NCBI RefSeq assembly: GCF_900458435.1 | Contig: NZ_UHCT01000001.1 | Location: 1,364,001 to 1,428,000, forward strand | Reading direction: 5' to 3' | Length of the DNA stretch: 64,000 nt | Origin: Staphylococcus carnosus | Lineage (GTDB): Bacteria > Bacillota > Bacilli > Staphylococcales > Staphylococcaceae | Part shown: positions 1 to 10,352 of the stretch, piece by piece | How positions within the stretch are numbered: position 1 is the first letter of the stretch | How the letters are laid out: every line of letters begins with the position of its first letter | The notes under the pieces: model-generated | Seen by the model: only the letters and a program-made list of their open reading frames with translations | What the model was told of the DNA's origin: nothing | Databases searched by the model: none | Made by a program: the position numbers and the translations under genes

Positions 1-985
1 TGCAATACGGAATGTATTTTTCATTAGTTTCTGGATCGTGATATTTGAAATCGTCGCCTGAAAATTCACTATGTTGTTTTAAGTCATAATCAGTACGGCT
101 TGCAATTCCCCATAGTTCTCCCCAACCAAACGGGAATTTATATTCAATATCAGTAGTTGCATTAGAATAGTGAGATAATTCATCTTCATCATGATCACGA
201 AGACGAATACTATCATTTTTGATACCTAAGTCTAAAAGCCATTTTTCAGCAAATGTTTTCCAATAGTTTTGCCATTCGATTTCTTCTCCTGGTTTGCAGA
301 AGAATTCTAATTCCATTTGTTCGAATTCACGAGTTCTGAAGATAAAATTACCTGGTGTTATTTCATTACGGAATGATTTACCAATTTGACCAATACCAAA
401 TGGTAATTTCTTACGCATAGAACGTTGCACATTTTTATAATTTACAAATATACCTTGCGCTGTTTCTGGACGTAAAAATATTTCATTAGTTGAATCTTCA
501 GTAACACCTTGGAAAGTTTTAAACATTAAATTGAATTGTCTAATATCAGTCCAATTTGAAGTGCCGCTAACTGGGTCTTTAATTCCTTCTTCATCAATAA
601 TACGTTTCATTTCATCAAAGCTTAATCCATCAGCAATGAAATTTTCGTCACCTTTTTCATTTTGCATATAATCTTCGATTAGCTTATCTGCTCGATAACG
701 GATTTTGCTATCTTTGTTATCGATCATTGGATCATTAAAGTTCCCTAAATGACCTGATGCTTCCCATGTTCTAGGGTTCATTAAAATAGCAGCATCTAGT
801 CCGACATTATATGGTGATTGAGAAATGAATTTTTTCCACCATGCTTGTTTAATATTATTTTTTAATTCGACACCTAAAGGACCATAGTCCCATGTGTTTG
901 ATAAACCACCATAAATTTCACTACCTGGAAAAACGAAACCTCTATGCTTCGCAAGTTGTACAACAGAATCCATATCTTTTGCCAT
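1..985 (-). CDS. glyS: Glycyl-tRNA synthetase, 3' end outside window (partial)
   Basis: Class II glycyl-tRNA synthetase, which charges tRNA-Gly in the cytoplasm. On the minus strand the reading frame starts with ATG at 985 ([17 protein letters not shown]) behind a GGAGTG ribosome site and runs open for about 328 codons to the window edge. The rest (family length about 460 residues) lies outside. The frame shows the typical N-terminal WDYGPLG and AAILMNP segments and the conserved asparagine-rich dimer region. This is the single-chain alpha2 enzyme rather than the separate alpha and beta chains. It is preceded by a T-box leader, so it should be induced by uncharged tRNA-Gly. It is divergent from ccpN, whereas in Bacillus subtilis the corresponding genes are co-directional. 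Confidence 0.95.
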
Positions 986-1010
986 TTTTCAACACTCCTC
1001 TTTTTAAATA

Positions 1011-1225
1011 AAAAAAACGCCCCAAGATAACGAAATAAGCATTTCGAAATCTTGGGACGAGTTATTTTAAATTATCATAATTAATTATAACCCGCGGTTC
1101 CACCCAAATTAGTGTAGACACTCGCTTAAATTATTAAATTTTCAGGCCAATTTGTTTGTTAAGCTCTCACCGTCCTTAACTCGCTTCATATCTCATTCTA
1201 ATGCATCTCAAATTTAAATACAAGT
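1011..1225 (-). promoter_or_regulatory. T-box leader of glyS
   Basis: Read on the minus strand, the leader contains the T-box core GGTGGAACCGCGGG (within 1089-1105), followed by a Rho-independent terminator at 1011-1059 (CGTCCC...GGGGCG stem, then a T-run). Upstream, a stem-I-like region (about 1145-1225) carries an apical-loop-like GGACGGTGAGAG segment. A GGC triplet at 1146-1148 on its 3' side is the plausible specifier for tRNA-Gly. In this family, uncharged tRNA pairs with the specifier and the T-box bulge and favours the antiterminator. The 5' boundary is approximate. Confidence 0.93.
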
Positions 1226-1250
1226 AAATATATCATTTGCTATCCAAAAG

Positions 1251-1280
1251 ATAATATTGTTTGAGTAACCAGTTAATCAA
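1251..1280 (-). promoter_or_regulatory. Possible glyS promoter
   Basis: On the minus strand a TTGATT box (1275-1280 on the plus strand, complemented) is followed after 18 bases by TATTAT (1251-1256), just upstream of the T-box leader. This is a reasonable vegetative promoter match in the right place, but AT-rich intergenic DNA gives many such matches. Confidence 0.4.
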
Positions 1281-1398
1281 TATGTTTAAAATGGTTTAAA
1301 TTATAAAAATTATTGGATTAAGTAAGTCAATAGAATATTAAAAAACTCAATATCTGAATTACACTTCATATTGTCTCCAAATAATGAGATAATAATTA

Positions 1399-1428
1399 TT
1401 GGAAAATTAGTATGACTCATTATATAAT
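1399..1428 (+). promoter_or_regulatory. Probable promoter of ccpN-ppsR
   Basis: TTGGAA at 1399-1404, an 18-base spacer and a perfect TATAAT at 1423-1428 form a good sigma-A promoter about 55 bases upstream of the ccpN start. Together with the minus-strand glyS promoter it makes the 1226-1483 gap a divergent promoter region. I see no gene in the gap. Confidence 0.6.
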
Positions 1429-1483
1429 ACATTTCGAAGAAAAAAAGTAATAATAGTAGGGTGATGAGAAGGGGTGAAGACAT

Positions 1484-2107
1484 ATAGAACTGAGTAATAG
1501 GCAAAGTGAAATAGTTGAAATAGTAAAACACAATGGCCCAATAACTGGAGAAAAAATTGCCGAACAATTAAGTTTAACTAGGGCTACATTAAGACCAGAT
1601 TTAGCAATCCTCACAATGTCAGGATTTTTAGAAGCAAGACCACGTGTCGGTTATTTCTATTCTGGAAAGTCAACTAATCAATTGTTAACTGAGAAATTAA
1701 GACAATATATTGTAAAAGATTATCAATCACTTCCAATTATATTAAAAAGTGATATGTCAGTGTATGAAGCAATATGTACTATTTTCCTTGAAGACGTCAG
1801 TACATTGTTTGTTGTTAATCAGAACAATGATTTCATTGGTGTTTGCTCCAGAAAAGATTTATTAAGAGCATCGATGATTGGGGAAGATATACATACTATG
1901 CCAATAAGTGTTATAATGACACGCATGCCAAATCTAACATACGTAAAAGAAAATGATTTACTCGTATTAGCTGCTCAATTAATGATAGAAAAAGAAATCG
2001 ATTCTATACCTATCGTGAGAGGTAAAGATAATGGCAAGCTCGAAGCAATCGGCCGTATATCCAAAACAACAATTACAAAATTATTTGTATCTATTTTTGA
2101 CGAGTAG
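1484..2107 (+). CDS. ccpN: CcpN-type transcriptional regulator (HTH plus two CBS domains), apparent ATA start
   Basis: About 207 residues. Residues 1-60 form a winged helix with the highly conserved stretch LTRATLRPDLAILTMSGF; the rest is a tandem CBS pair, probably sensing a nucleotide. In Bacillus, CcpN represses gluconeogenic genes and is followed by the PPDK-regulator gene, as here (ppsR begins 12 bases downstream). The conserved frame is open from a TGA at 1475 but holds no ATG, GTG or TTG until an internal ATG at 1616, which lies inside the DNA-binding domain. I therefore start it at ATA 1484, 7 bases after AGGGGTG (1470-1476). The alternatives are a frameshift from GTG 1474 or a CTG start at 1490. 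The family is certain; the start is not. Confidence 0.85.
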   Translation: MELSNRQSEIVEIVKHNGPITGEKIAEQLSLTRATLRPDLAILTMSGFLEARPRVGYFYSGKSTNQLLTEKLRQYIVKDYQSLPIILKSDMSVYEAICTIFLEDVSTLFVVNQNNDFIGVCSRKDLLRASMIGEDIHTMPISVIMTRMPNLTYVKENDLLVLAAQLMIEKEIDSIPIVRGKDNGKLEAIGRISKTTITKLFVSIFDE

Positions 2108-2119
2108 GTGAATTTTTTA

Positions 2120-2950
2120 ATGCAAAAGATAAAAATAATTATTGCATCTGATTCAGTAGGGGAAACAGCAGAACAAGTTGCAAAGGCGTGTGTTTCCCAA
2201 TTCAATTCCAAAAACTTCAAAAGCGAAATTGTACGTTATCCTTATATAGAAACAATTGAAAATGTAGATGAAGTTATTGAAATAGCTAAAGAAAACGAAT
2301 TAAATATTGTAGTATTTACATTGGTCAAACCAGATATTAAACAGTATATGGAGGAGCGTTTGGCTGAAAATAAAATCAAACATGTTGATATAATGGGCCC
2401 GCTCATGAGTATACTTACAGACAAAATTGATGAACAACCTTATTGCGAACCGGGTATAGTGCATAAACTTGATGAAGCATATTTCAAAAAAATTGAAGCC
2501 ATCGAATTTGCAGTTAAATACGATGATGGAAAAGATCCTAAAGGTTTACCGAAAGCTGATATTGTTTTAATAGGTATTTCTCGAACTTCTAAAACACCGT
2601 TATCTCAATTCTTAGCGCACAAAAGATATAAAGTAATGAATATCCCAATTGTTCCTGAAATCAATCCACCTGAAGCATTATTTGAAATTGACCCGAAAAA
2701 ATGTATTGCTTTAAAAATAAGCGAAGAAAAACTCAATAAAATTAGAAAAGAACGATTAAAGCAACTAGGTTTAGGTGACTCGGCAAGATATGCAACCGGT
2801 CAACGAATCCAAGAAGAATTAGAGTATTTTGATAACATCGTTAATAAAATTGGTTGCCCAGTAATTGATGTTTCTGATAAAGCAATTGAAGAAACTGCAA
2901 ACGATATTATGTACATTATTGAGCAAAATAAAACAAATAAATCTGAATAA
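2120..2950 (+). CDS. ppsR: PPDK regulatory protein (bifunctional kinase/pyrophosphorylase, DUF299)
   Basis: 276 residues. The family phosphorylates and dephosphorylates a threonine of pyruvate phosphate dikinase (or PEP synthase), controlling pyruvate-to-PEP conversion. The P-loop-like GISRTSKTP is seen near residues 151-160, and the family C-terminal LGDSARYA and [10 protein letters not shown] segments are present. A longer frame opens with GTG at 2108, but ATG 2120 is preferred because TAGGTG (2105-2110) sits 9 bases upstream. It is translated right behind ccpN, its usual partner. The name yqfL is used in Bacillus. Confidence 0.9.
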   Translation: MQKIKIIIASDSVGETAEQVAKACVSQFNSKNFKSEIVRYPYIETIENVDEVIEIAKENELNIVVFTLVKPDIKQYMEERLAENKIKHVDIMGPLMSILTDKIDEQPYCEPGIVHKLDEAYFKKIEAIEFAVKYDDGKDPKGLPKADIVLIGISRTSKTPLSQFLAHKRYKVMNIPIVPEINPPEALFEIDPKKCIALKISEEKLNKIRKERLKQLGLGDSARYATGQRIQEELEYFDNIVNKIGCPVIDVSDKAIEETANDIMYIIEQNKTNKSE

Positions 2951-2954
2951 CATT

Positions 2955-2985
2955 AAAAACGCTGATAACACAAATCAGCGTTTTT
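2955..2985 (+). terminator. Terminator after ppsR
   Basis: Perfect 12-bp inverted repeat AAAAACGCTGAT/ATCAGCGTTTTT with a 7-base loop. It ends in a T-run, so it is a classical intrinsic terminator separating ccpN-ppsR from dnaG. Confidence 0.9.
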
Positions 2986-3032
2986 GAATTCAATATATTT
3001 TTAAGCAAAATCCTTTCTTAGATCACATAAAA

Positions 3033-3041
3033 TGTTATAAT
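3033..3041 (+). promoter_or_regulatory. Extended -10 promoter of dnaG
   Basis: TG-T-TATAAT (TG at 3033-3034, TATAAT at 3036-3041) is a perfect extended -10 element 30 bases before the dnaG start. Only a poor -35 (TTTCTT near 3014) is present. Confidence 0.55.
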
Positions 3042-3071
3042 TATATAACTAAATCTATGCAGGTGGTTAGT

Positions 3072-4850
3072 TTGCGAATTGAACAATCAGTAATCAATGA
3101 AATAAAAGATAAAACAGATATATTAGACATAGTGAGCGAATATGTAAAGTTAGAAAAACGGGGACGCAATTATATTGGTTTGTGTCCTTTTCATGATGAA
3201 AAAACACCTTCTTTCACAGTTTCTGAAGACAAACAAATTTGTCACTGTTTTGGTTGCAAAAAAGGTGGGAATGTTTTTCAATTCACGCAAGAAATTAGAG
3301 GTGTTTCGTTCGTAGAAGCTGTTAAAGAGCTAGGAGAAAGGGTAAATATAAAAGTAGATGTCGGTGAATCTGGTGCGCAAAATCAAATTGCGTCTGATGA
3401 TTTAATGATGATAAAAATGCATGAACTTATGGAAGATTATTATCATTATATTCTGATGAAAACTGTTGAAGGAGAAGAAGCATTAAATTATTTGAAATCC
3501 AGAGGTTTTACAGAAGAATTATTGAATGAAAGAAAAATAGGTTATGCACCAGACAGCTCACATTTTTGTCACGATTTTTTACAAAAAAAGGGATATGATA
3601 TCGAATTAGCTTATGAAGCAGGTTTACTTTCAAGAAACGAAGAAAATTTTAGCTATTACGATAGATTTCGAGACCGCATTATGTTTCCGCTGAATAACGC
3701 TCAAGGACGAACAGTAGGTTATTCTGGACGAACATATAAAAATCAGGAACCAAAATATTTAAATAGTCCTGAAACACCAATTTTCCAAAAGAGAAAATTA
3801 TTATATAATATAGACCGTGCAAGAAGGACTATACGTCAAAAGAATGAATTAATACTTTTAGAAGGATTTATGGATGTCATTAAAGCTGACCAAGCTGGTG
3901 TTAAACAAGTAGTAGCTAGTATGGGAACTCAAATTTCACAGGAGCATACGTCATTTATAAGAAAATTAACTTCCAATGTTACTTTGTTATTTGATGGTGA
4001 CTTTGCAGGTCAAGAAGCAACCTTGAAAACAGGACAATCTCTATTGCAAGAAGGAATGAATGTTTTTGTAGTTCAAATGCCTTCAAAAATGGATCCGGAT
4101 GAATATATTACTAAATATGGACAAGAAGCATTTAAAAACTATTTAGATCATGAAAGAAAGGCGTTTGTGTTATACAAAGTAAATTTGCATAAAGATGAAA
4201 TTGAACATAATGATATGGCATATGAAAAATATCTTAAAGAAATAACGGATGATATTTCATTAATGCAATCTGGAATTTTACAAAAAAAAGTATTGCAAGA
4301 CGTATCTGAATTGTTTAAAGTAAGCTTTGATAGTCTAATTAATGAAGTAGCTATGCACTCACCACAAACTCCTCAAAATTATTCATCTCAGGGAACAAAT
4401 TTTTCTACTAAGCCTAAGCAATATACAAAAAAAGAGGATGCAGAACGTAAATTATTAAAACATTTTATGTTTAATAAAGACGTTTTTTTGGAATTTAATG
4501 AAGAATTGGAAGCAGAAGACTTTACAAATAGTCAGTTTCAGAGTATATTTAATATTTTGCACGACTATTATGCAGAAAATGATCATTATGATTTGAGCAC
4601 TGCATTATTATATAGTAATCAAGAAGGCGATAGAGAAGCTTTAATATCTCTCGAAAATCTTCTACTAAATAGAAACCCTTACGAACATGAGGTTCAAGAT
4701 TACCTTAATATTATTACTGAAAATCGTAATGATGAAACCCCTGAATCCCTTAACGAAAAGCTAAGAGAAGCAGCTCGAATAGGTGATTTAGAATTACAAA
4801 AATATTATCTCGAAAAGATAATATTAATAAATAAGAATAGAATGAAATGA
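3072..4850 (+). CDS. dnaG: DNA primase
   Basis: 592 residues; synthesises RNA primers at the replication fork with DnaB helicase. The N-terminal zinc finger has C38, H41, C59 and C62. A TOPRIM catalytic core follows (LLEGFMDVI and the acidic DGDFAGQEA) and then a C-terminal helicase-binding region. An ATG at 3057 is in frame, but TTG 3072 is chosen: AGGTGG (3061-3066) is placed 5 bases before it, and the protein then begins MRIEQS, as in relatives. The gene has its own promoter and is followed by sigA in the conserved macromolecular-synthesis order. The linker before the C-terminal domain, rich in Q, S, T and K, is variable in the family. Confidence 0.97.
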   Translation: MRIEQSVINEIKDKTDILDIVSEYVKLEKRGRNYIGLCPFHDEKTPSFTVSEDKQICHCFGCKKGGNVFQFTQEIRGVSFVEAVKELGERVNIKVDVGESGAQNQIASDDLMMIKMHELMEDYYHYILMKTVEGEEALNYLKSRGFTEELLNERKIGYAPDSSHFCHDFLQKKGYDIELAYEAGLLSRNEENFSYYDRFRDRIMFPLNNAQGRTVGYSGRTYKNQEPKYLNSPETPIFQKRKLLYNIDRARRTIRQKNELILLEGFMDVIKADQAGVKQVVASMGTQISQEHTSFIRKLTSNVTLLFDGDFAGQEATLKTGQSLLQEGMNVFVVQMPSKMDPDEYITKYGQEAFKNYLDHERKAFVLYKVNLHKDEIEHNDMAYEKYLKEITDDISLMQSGILQKKVLQDVSELFKVSFDSLINEVAMHSPQTPQNYSSQGTNFSTKPKQYTKKEDAERKLLKHFMFNKDVFLEFNEELEAEDFTNSQFQSIFNILHDYYAENDHYDLSTALLYSNQEGDREALISLENLLLNRNPYEHEVQDYLNIITENRNDETPESLNEKLREAARIGDLELQKYYLEKIILINKNRMK

Positions 4851-4902
4851 GAATTAGTTATTTAATGTATTAACAAATATGAAGTGTATTTATTTTTGAT
4901 AA

Positions 4903-6051
<1,149 letters not shown>

Positions 6052-6063
6052 TGATGGAAAACT

Positions 6064-6176
6064 AAGCGAGACAATAAGCTGAATATGTTTGGCTAAGAAG
6101 GTCTTAATTAAAAGTCTCTTCTTAATGCATGTATTGTACTTGCATCCAAACATAACAGTTTTATTGTTTCGCTTTT
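6064..6176 (+). terminator. Long branched hairpin after sigA, terminator-like
   Basis: Outer arms 6064-6092 and 6146-6174 pair almost throughout (AAGCGAGACAATAA with TTTTATTGTTTCGCTT, then AATATGTTTGG with CCAAACATA). Inside lie two further hairpins: TAAGAAG/CTTCTTA (6094-6124) and ATGCATGTA/TACTTGCAT (6125-6145). It ends in TTTTT, so termination is likely, but the three-way-junction shape is larger than a simple terminator. Confidence 0.7.
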
Positions 6177-6199
6177 TAATATTTTGAGGAGAATTAAAC

Positions 6200-6874
6200 A
6201 TGAATTCAATCAACCAAAGATTACAAAAAGTTAGCCAGTATATAAAGGGTGAAACTATTGCTGATATAGGTTCTGATCATGCATACCTACCGATTTATGC
6301 AATTAAAAATCATCTTTGTCAATTTGCTGTGGCGGGAGAAGTAGTTAAAGGCCCATTTGAAGCTGCCAAAATTAATGTTAAAAAATATGGTCTTGATAAT
6401 AGTATTGATGTTAAACTTGGAAATGGATTAGAAGTTCTCGATCAAGAGAATAATATCGATTCAATAACAATATGCGGTATGGGTGGACCTCTAATCGCTT
6501 CAATAATTGAAAAAGGTAAATCAAAATTACAAAATCACCCTCGACTCATTTTACAGAGCAATATCCAAACAATTACACTTAGACAAGCTCTATCAAATAT
6601 TAATTATCATATAATTGATGAATCGTTAATTGAGGAAAACGGTCATATTTATGAAATAGTTGTAGCTGAATATGGAAACCAATTTATGGATGATTTCGAT
6701 TTAAAATTCGGACCAATTTTATTACGACAAAAAAATAATTTATTCACTAAAAAGTGGAATAGAGAATTACAAGCATTAGAAAAAATTAAGCGAAATTTAG
6801 ATGAAGATAAACATTTCAACAGGTTAAATGAGATTAATAAGGAAATAAAAATGGTTCAAGAGGTGATATTATGA
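6200..6874 (+). CDS. trmK: tRNA (adenine-N1)-methyltransferase, position 22
   Basis: 224 residues, of the COG2384 family that methylates A22 of tRNA with S-adenosylmethionine. The SAM-binding motif I is ADIGSDHAYLP near residues 20-30, followed by CGMGGPLI, the family motif IV region. The C-terminus is a helical hairpin (residues 170-220), as in known TrmK structures. GAGGAG lies 7 bases upstream of the ATG. Its stop overlaps the next start by 4 bases (ATGA), the usual trmK-yqfO coupling. Confidence 0.93.
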   Translation: MNSINQRLQKVSQYIKGETIADIGSDHAYLPIYAIKNHLCQFAVAGEVVKGPFEAAKINVKKYGLDNSIDVKLGNGLEVLDQENNIDSITICGMGGPLIASIIEKGKSKLQNHPRLILQSNIQTITLRQALSNINYHIIDESLIEENGHIYEIVVAEYGNQFMDDFDLKFGPILLRQKNNLFTKKWNRELQALEKIKRNLDEDKHFNRLNEINKEIKMVQEVIL

Positions 6875-7965
6875 TAACTTCGGAATTACTAAATATTATT
6901 AATCGACATGTTCCTTTTTCATCCGCTGAAGATTGGGATAATGTGGGTTTACTTATAGGAGATAAAAACAAAGATATTACCGGCATTTTAACTGCATTAG
7001 ATTGCACAGCTGAAGTTGTGGATGAAGCTATTGAAAAAAATATTAATACAATTATTGCTCATCATCCTCTTATTTTCAAAGGAGTACAAAATATAAATGA
7101 AGGTGGCTACGGAACTATTATCAGACGACTTATTAAACACGATATTCAACTCATAGCACTTCATACTAACTTAGACGTCTATGAACATGGTGTAAACGCA
7201 ATGTTAGCAAAAGCATTAGATGTCTTAAATACTGAAATACTTGAACCTCAATTTGAAAATTACTATAAAGTACAAGTGTTTATACCAGAAAAGAATGCAT
7301 CAGAATTCAAACAAAAAATGAGTGATGCCGGTTTTGCGTCAGAAGGTAATTATAAATATTGTTTCTTTTCTTCTAAAGGAAACGGACAATTCAAACCAAC
7401 TGGAAATGCCAATCCTCATATTGGCAAAATAAATGAAGTAGAAACAGTTAATGAAGTTAAAATTGAATTTATGATTCAAAATCAACAACGTGAAAAAGCA
7501 GAAAAGTATATTCAATCCCTTCATCCTTATGAAACACCAGTATACGACTTTATCCCTCTCACTAAAAAATTAAATAGAGGTTTAGGTGTAATCGGAGAAT
7601 TAGATAACCAAATCACATTAAAAGAATTTGCTTTGAAAGCTAAAGAAAATTTAAACATACCGAGCGTGAGATTTACAGGCAATCCAAATGCACTTGTTAA
7701 AAAAGTTGCAATAATAGGAGGGTCTGGTATCGGTTATGAAGAATACGCTAAAAGTAAAGGTTCAGATGTTTTCGTAACAGGTGACATAAAGCATCATGAT
7801 GCTTTAGATGCTGAAATAGAAAACATAAATTTATTGGACATAAATCATTATAGTGAATATGTAATGAAAAAAGGGCTCAAAAAATTACTAGAAGAGTGGT
7901 TAGAACAACCAAAATTTCAAATTTTAGCTTCTAAAATTAATACAGATCCATTTAATTACTTATAA
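6871..7965 (+). CDS. NIF3/DUF34 family metal-binding protein (YqfO type)
   Basis: 364 residues. The two halves of a NIF3 fold flank a central PII/CutA-like insertion (about residues 125-235, containing KVQVFIPEK and HPYETPVYD). Metal ligands are visible as AHHPLIFKG near residue 65 and the C-terminal GDIKHHDALDA and DINHYSEY. It is often called GTP cyclohydrolase 1 type 2, but the true substrate of the family is unsettled. It is translationally coupled to trmK, and this gene pair is widely conserved, which hints at a role linked to tRNA or nucleotide metabolism. Confidence 0.9.
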   Translation: MITSELLNIINRHVPFSSAEDWDNVGLLIGDKNKDITGILTALDCTAEVVDEAIEKNINTIIAHHPLIFKGVQNINEGGYGTIIRRLIKHDIQLIALHTNLDVYEHGVNAMLAKALDVLNTEILEPQFENYYKVQVFIPEKNASEFKQKMSDAGFASEGNYKYCFFSSKGNGQFKPTGNANPHIGKINEVETVNEVKIEFMIQNQQREKAEKYIQSLHPYETPVYDFIPLTKKLNRGLGVIGELDNQITLKEFALKAKENLNIPSVRFTGNPNALVKKVAIIGGSGIGYEEYAKSKGSDVFVTGDIKHHDALDAEIENINLLDINHYSEYVMKKGLKKLLEEWLEQPKFQILASKINTDPFNYL

Positions 7966-7988
7966 AAAATAAAAAAGGAGGGATTCTT

Positions 7989-9329
7989 ATGGCAAAACAG
8001 CACCCATTTGAACAATTTGGATTAGACCCAAAACTTATTGACGCTGTATCAGATCTTAACTTCAATCAGCCAACAGAAATCCAACAAAGAGTTATTCCAA
8101 AAATTTTAAAAGGTACAAGTATTATCGGTCAATCTCAAACAGGCACAGGTAAATCACATGCATTTTTACTGCCATTAATTGAAAGAATTGATCCTTCAAT
8201 TCAAGAACCACAAGCTATAGTTGTAGCCCCTACGAGAGAATTAGCGCAGCAATTATATAAAGCAGCTCAACATTTAACTGAATTTAAAAAAGATGTAAAA
8301 GTGTCACTATTTATCGGTGGTACAGATTTTGAAAGAGATAAACAACGTTGTAATGTTCAACCTCAATTAGTTATCGGTACGCCCACTAGAATCAATGACT
8401 TATCGAAAGACGGAACATTACATGCTCATTTAGCAAATTATTTGGTTGTGGATGAAGCTGATTTGATGATTGATTTAGGGTTAATTGAAGATGTTGATCA
8501 TATTGCAGCTAGATTAGAAGATAATGCGAATATAGCAGTATTCAGTGCAACTATTCCTAAGTCATTACATCCATTTTTAAATAAATATTTAAACCAACCA
8601 GAATTAATAGAGGTAAATAGCAAAACTCAAAATAAAAAGAACATTGATTTTTATCTAATACCTACAAAAGGCGCAGCGAAAGTTGATAAAACCAAAGCTC
8701 TTATTGATATTTTGAATCCATACCTATGTATCATTTTCTGTAATAGCAGAGAGAGTGCAGACGAATTAGCCGAAGAACTGATTGCAGATGGATTGAAAAT
8801 AGGAATGATTCATGGAGGATTGTCTCCACGTGAACGTAAACAACAAATGAAGAGAATCAGAAATTTAGATTTCCAATTTGTTATAGCAAGTGATTTAGCT
8901 TCAAGAGGTATTGATATTGAGGGAGTTAGTCACGTTATTAATTTTGATGTGCCTAAAGACATAGATTTCTTTACACATCGTGTTGGTCGTACTGGTCGTG
9001 GACAATACAAAGGTGAAGCTTTTACATTATTTACACCTGATGAAGAAGAATTAGTCGGTGAAATTGAAGATAGAGGTTATCAATTCAAAGATGTAGATCT
9101 CAAAAATGGGGAAATTAAACCTATCAAAGCTCATAATACTCGTAAAACTCGAACAAAAAAAGATGATCATTTGACTACACAAGTTAAACGTAAAATCAAA
9201 CGTGGCAATAAGAAAAAAGTTAAACCGGGATACAAGAAAAAGTTTAAAAGAGAATTAGAAGATTTAAAAAGAAAAGAACGAAAACAATACAGCAAAAGAA
9301 AAAATAGAGAGCAACGTAAAAATAAATAA
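7989..9329 (+). CDS. cshB: DEAD-box ATP-dependent RNA helicase CshB
   Basis: 446 residues. Helicase motifs in order: Q motif (NFNQPTEIQ), I (SQTGTGKS, about 48-55), Ia (PTRELAQQ), II (DEAD), III (SAT) and VI (HRVGRTGRG). A very basic C-terminal tail of about 70 residues rich in K and R follows, probably for RNA binding. It matches CshB (YqfR), which remodels RNA and helps growth in the cold. It sits 23 bases after the NIF3 gene with a strong GGAGGG site, and is followed by nfo. Confidence 0.95.
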   Translation: MAKQHPFEQFGLDPKLIDAVSDLNFNQPTEIQQRVIPKILKGTSIIGQSQTGTGKSHAFLLPLIERIDPSIQEPQAIVVAPTRELAQQLYKAAQHLTEFKKDVKVSLFIGGTDFERDKQRCNVQPQLVIGTPTRINDLSKDGTLHAHLANYLVVDEADLMIDLGLIEDVDHIAARLEDNANIAVFSATIPKSLHPFLNKYLNQPELIEVNSKTQNKKNIDFYLIPTKGAAKVDKTKALIDILNPYLCIIFCNSRESADELAEELIADGLKIGMIHGGLSPRERKQQMKRIRNLDFQFVIASDLASRGIDIEGVSHVINFDVPKDIDFFTHRVGRTGRGQYKGEAFTLFTPDEEELVGEIEDRGYQFKDVDLKNGEIKPIKAHNTRKTRTKKDDHLTTQVKRKIKRGNKKKVKPGYKKKFKRELEDLKRKERKQYSKRKNREQRKNK

Positions 9330-9346
9330 GGGTAAGGTGGAAAAAA

Positions 9347-10237
9347 GTGTTAATAGGTTCTCATGTTTCTATGAATGGTAAAAAAATGCTGCAAGGTTCA
9401 GCTGAAGAAGCACATCGATTAAACGAAAAAACATTTATGATTTATACAGGTGCACCACAAAATACACGTCGTAAAGCTATTGAAGATTTAAATATTGAGG
9501 CTGGACATGAAGCTATGAAAGAGTATGGTTTATCAAACATCGTTGTTCATGCTCCATATATTATCAACATCGCAAACACACAAAAACCTCATGTATTCGA
9601 ATTAGGTGTTGATTTCTTACAAAAAGAAATAGAGCGAACTGAAGCTATAGGTGCAAAAGATATAGTACTGCATCCTGGTTCTCATGTAGGAGCTGGTTCA
9701 GAAGCAGGTATCAAAAAAATAATCGAGGGCCTAAATGAAGTATTAACAAATGATAATGATGTTCGTATTGCTTTAGAAACAATGGCTGGTAAAGGTTCAG
9801 AAGTTGGAAGAACTTTTGAAGAATTAGCACAAATTATAGAGGGTGTTAACCATAATGAACGTCTATCTATATGTTTTGATACATGCCATACTCATGATGC
9901 GGGTTATAAAGTAAAAGATGATTTCGATTCTGTATTAGAGGAATTTGACAACGTCATAGGATTAGATAGAATCAAAGTATTGCATGTAAATGACAGTAAA
10001 AATGAAATAGGCGCACATAAAGACCGTCATGAAAATATTGGTTTCGGTCATATTGGTTTTGATGCTTTAAATTATATAGTACATCACGAGGTCTTTGAAA
10101 ACATACCAAAAATATTAGAAACACCATTTGTTGGTGAAGATAAGAAAAATAAGCGTCCACCGTATAAACATGAAATCGAAATGTTAGAAACTGAAACATT
10201 TAATCCGAATATGAAAGAAATTATAATGTCAGAATAA
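9347..10237 (+). CDS. nfo: Endonuclease IV (apurinic/apyrimidinic)
   Basis: 296 residues, TIM-barrel AP endonuclease of base-excision repair. Zinc-ligand motifs are visible: [61 protein letters not shown] and ILETPF. It starts with GTG at 9347 behind AAGGTGG, giving MLIGSHVSM as in relatives. It is probably cotranscribed with cshB (18-base gap) and is followed by a strong terminator. Confidence 0.96.
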   Translation: MLIGSHVSMNGKKMLQGSAEEAHRLNEKTFMIYTGAPQNTRRKAIEDLNIEAGHEAMKEYGLSNIVVHAPYIINIANTQKPHVFELGVDFLQKEIERTEAIGAKDIVLHPGSHVGAGSEAGIKKIIEGLNEVLTNDNDVRIALETMAGKGSEVGRTFEELAQIIEGVNHNERLSICFDTCHTHDAGYKVKDDFDSVLEEFDNVIGLDRIKVLHVNDSKNEIGAHKDRHENIGFGHIGFDALNYIVHHEVFENIPKILETPFVGEDKKNKRPPYKHEIEMLETETFNPNMKEIIMSE

Positions 10238-10247
10238 TTTACTTTTG

Positions 10248-10281
10248 ATAATAAGGCAAAATAATTTTGCCTTATTATTTT
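10248..10281 (+). terminator. Terminator after nfo
   Basis: ATAATAAGGCAAAA/TTTTGCCTTATTAT, a perfect 14-bp stem with a 3-base loop followed by TTTTAT; it closes the nfo transcript. Confidence 0.85.
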
Positions 10282-10288
10282 ATCGTGT

Positions 10289-10309
10289 TAATCGTAAGCA
10301 TTACAATTT
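10289..10309 (+). promoter_or_regulatory. Zur box
   Basis: The 21-base near-palindrome TAATCGTAAGCATTACAATTT matches the Gram-positive Zur operator (AAATCGTAAT-N-ATTACGATTT) at 17 of 20 defined positions. It overlaps the -35 box of the promoter below, so zinc-bound Zur should block transcription of the transporter and of zur itself. Confidence 0.8.
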
Positions 10310-10335
10310 ACACAATTATGAAACAAGGTTATATT
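10307..10335 (+). promoter_or_regulatory. Promoter of znuC-znuB-zur
   Basis: TTTACA (10307-10312), a 17-base spacer and TATATT (10330-10335), just upstream of the ribosome site of the first transporter gene. The -35 overlaps the end of the Zur box. Confidence 0.6.
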
Positions 10336-10352
10336 TGTAGCGAGGTGAAAGC

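Noticed and set aside
1310..1614. Two minus-strand frames (85 and 64 codons) opposite the ccpN start and promoter
   Set aside because: AT-rich frames covering a promoter region and the conserved ccpN N-terminus; no ribosome site.
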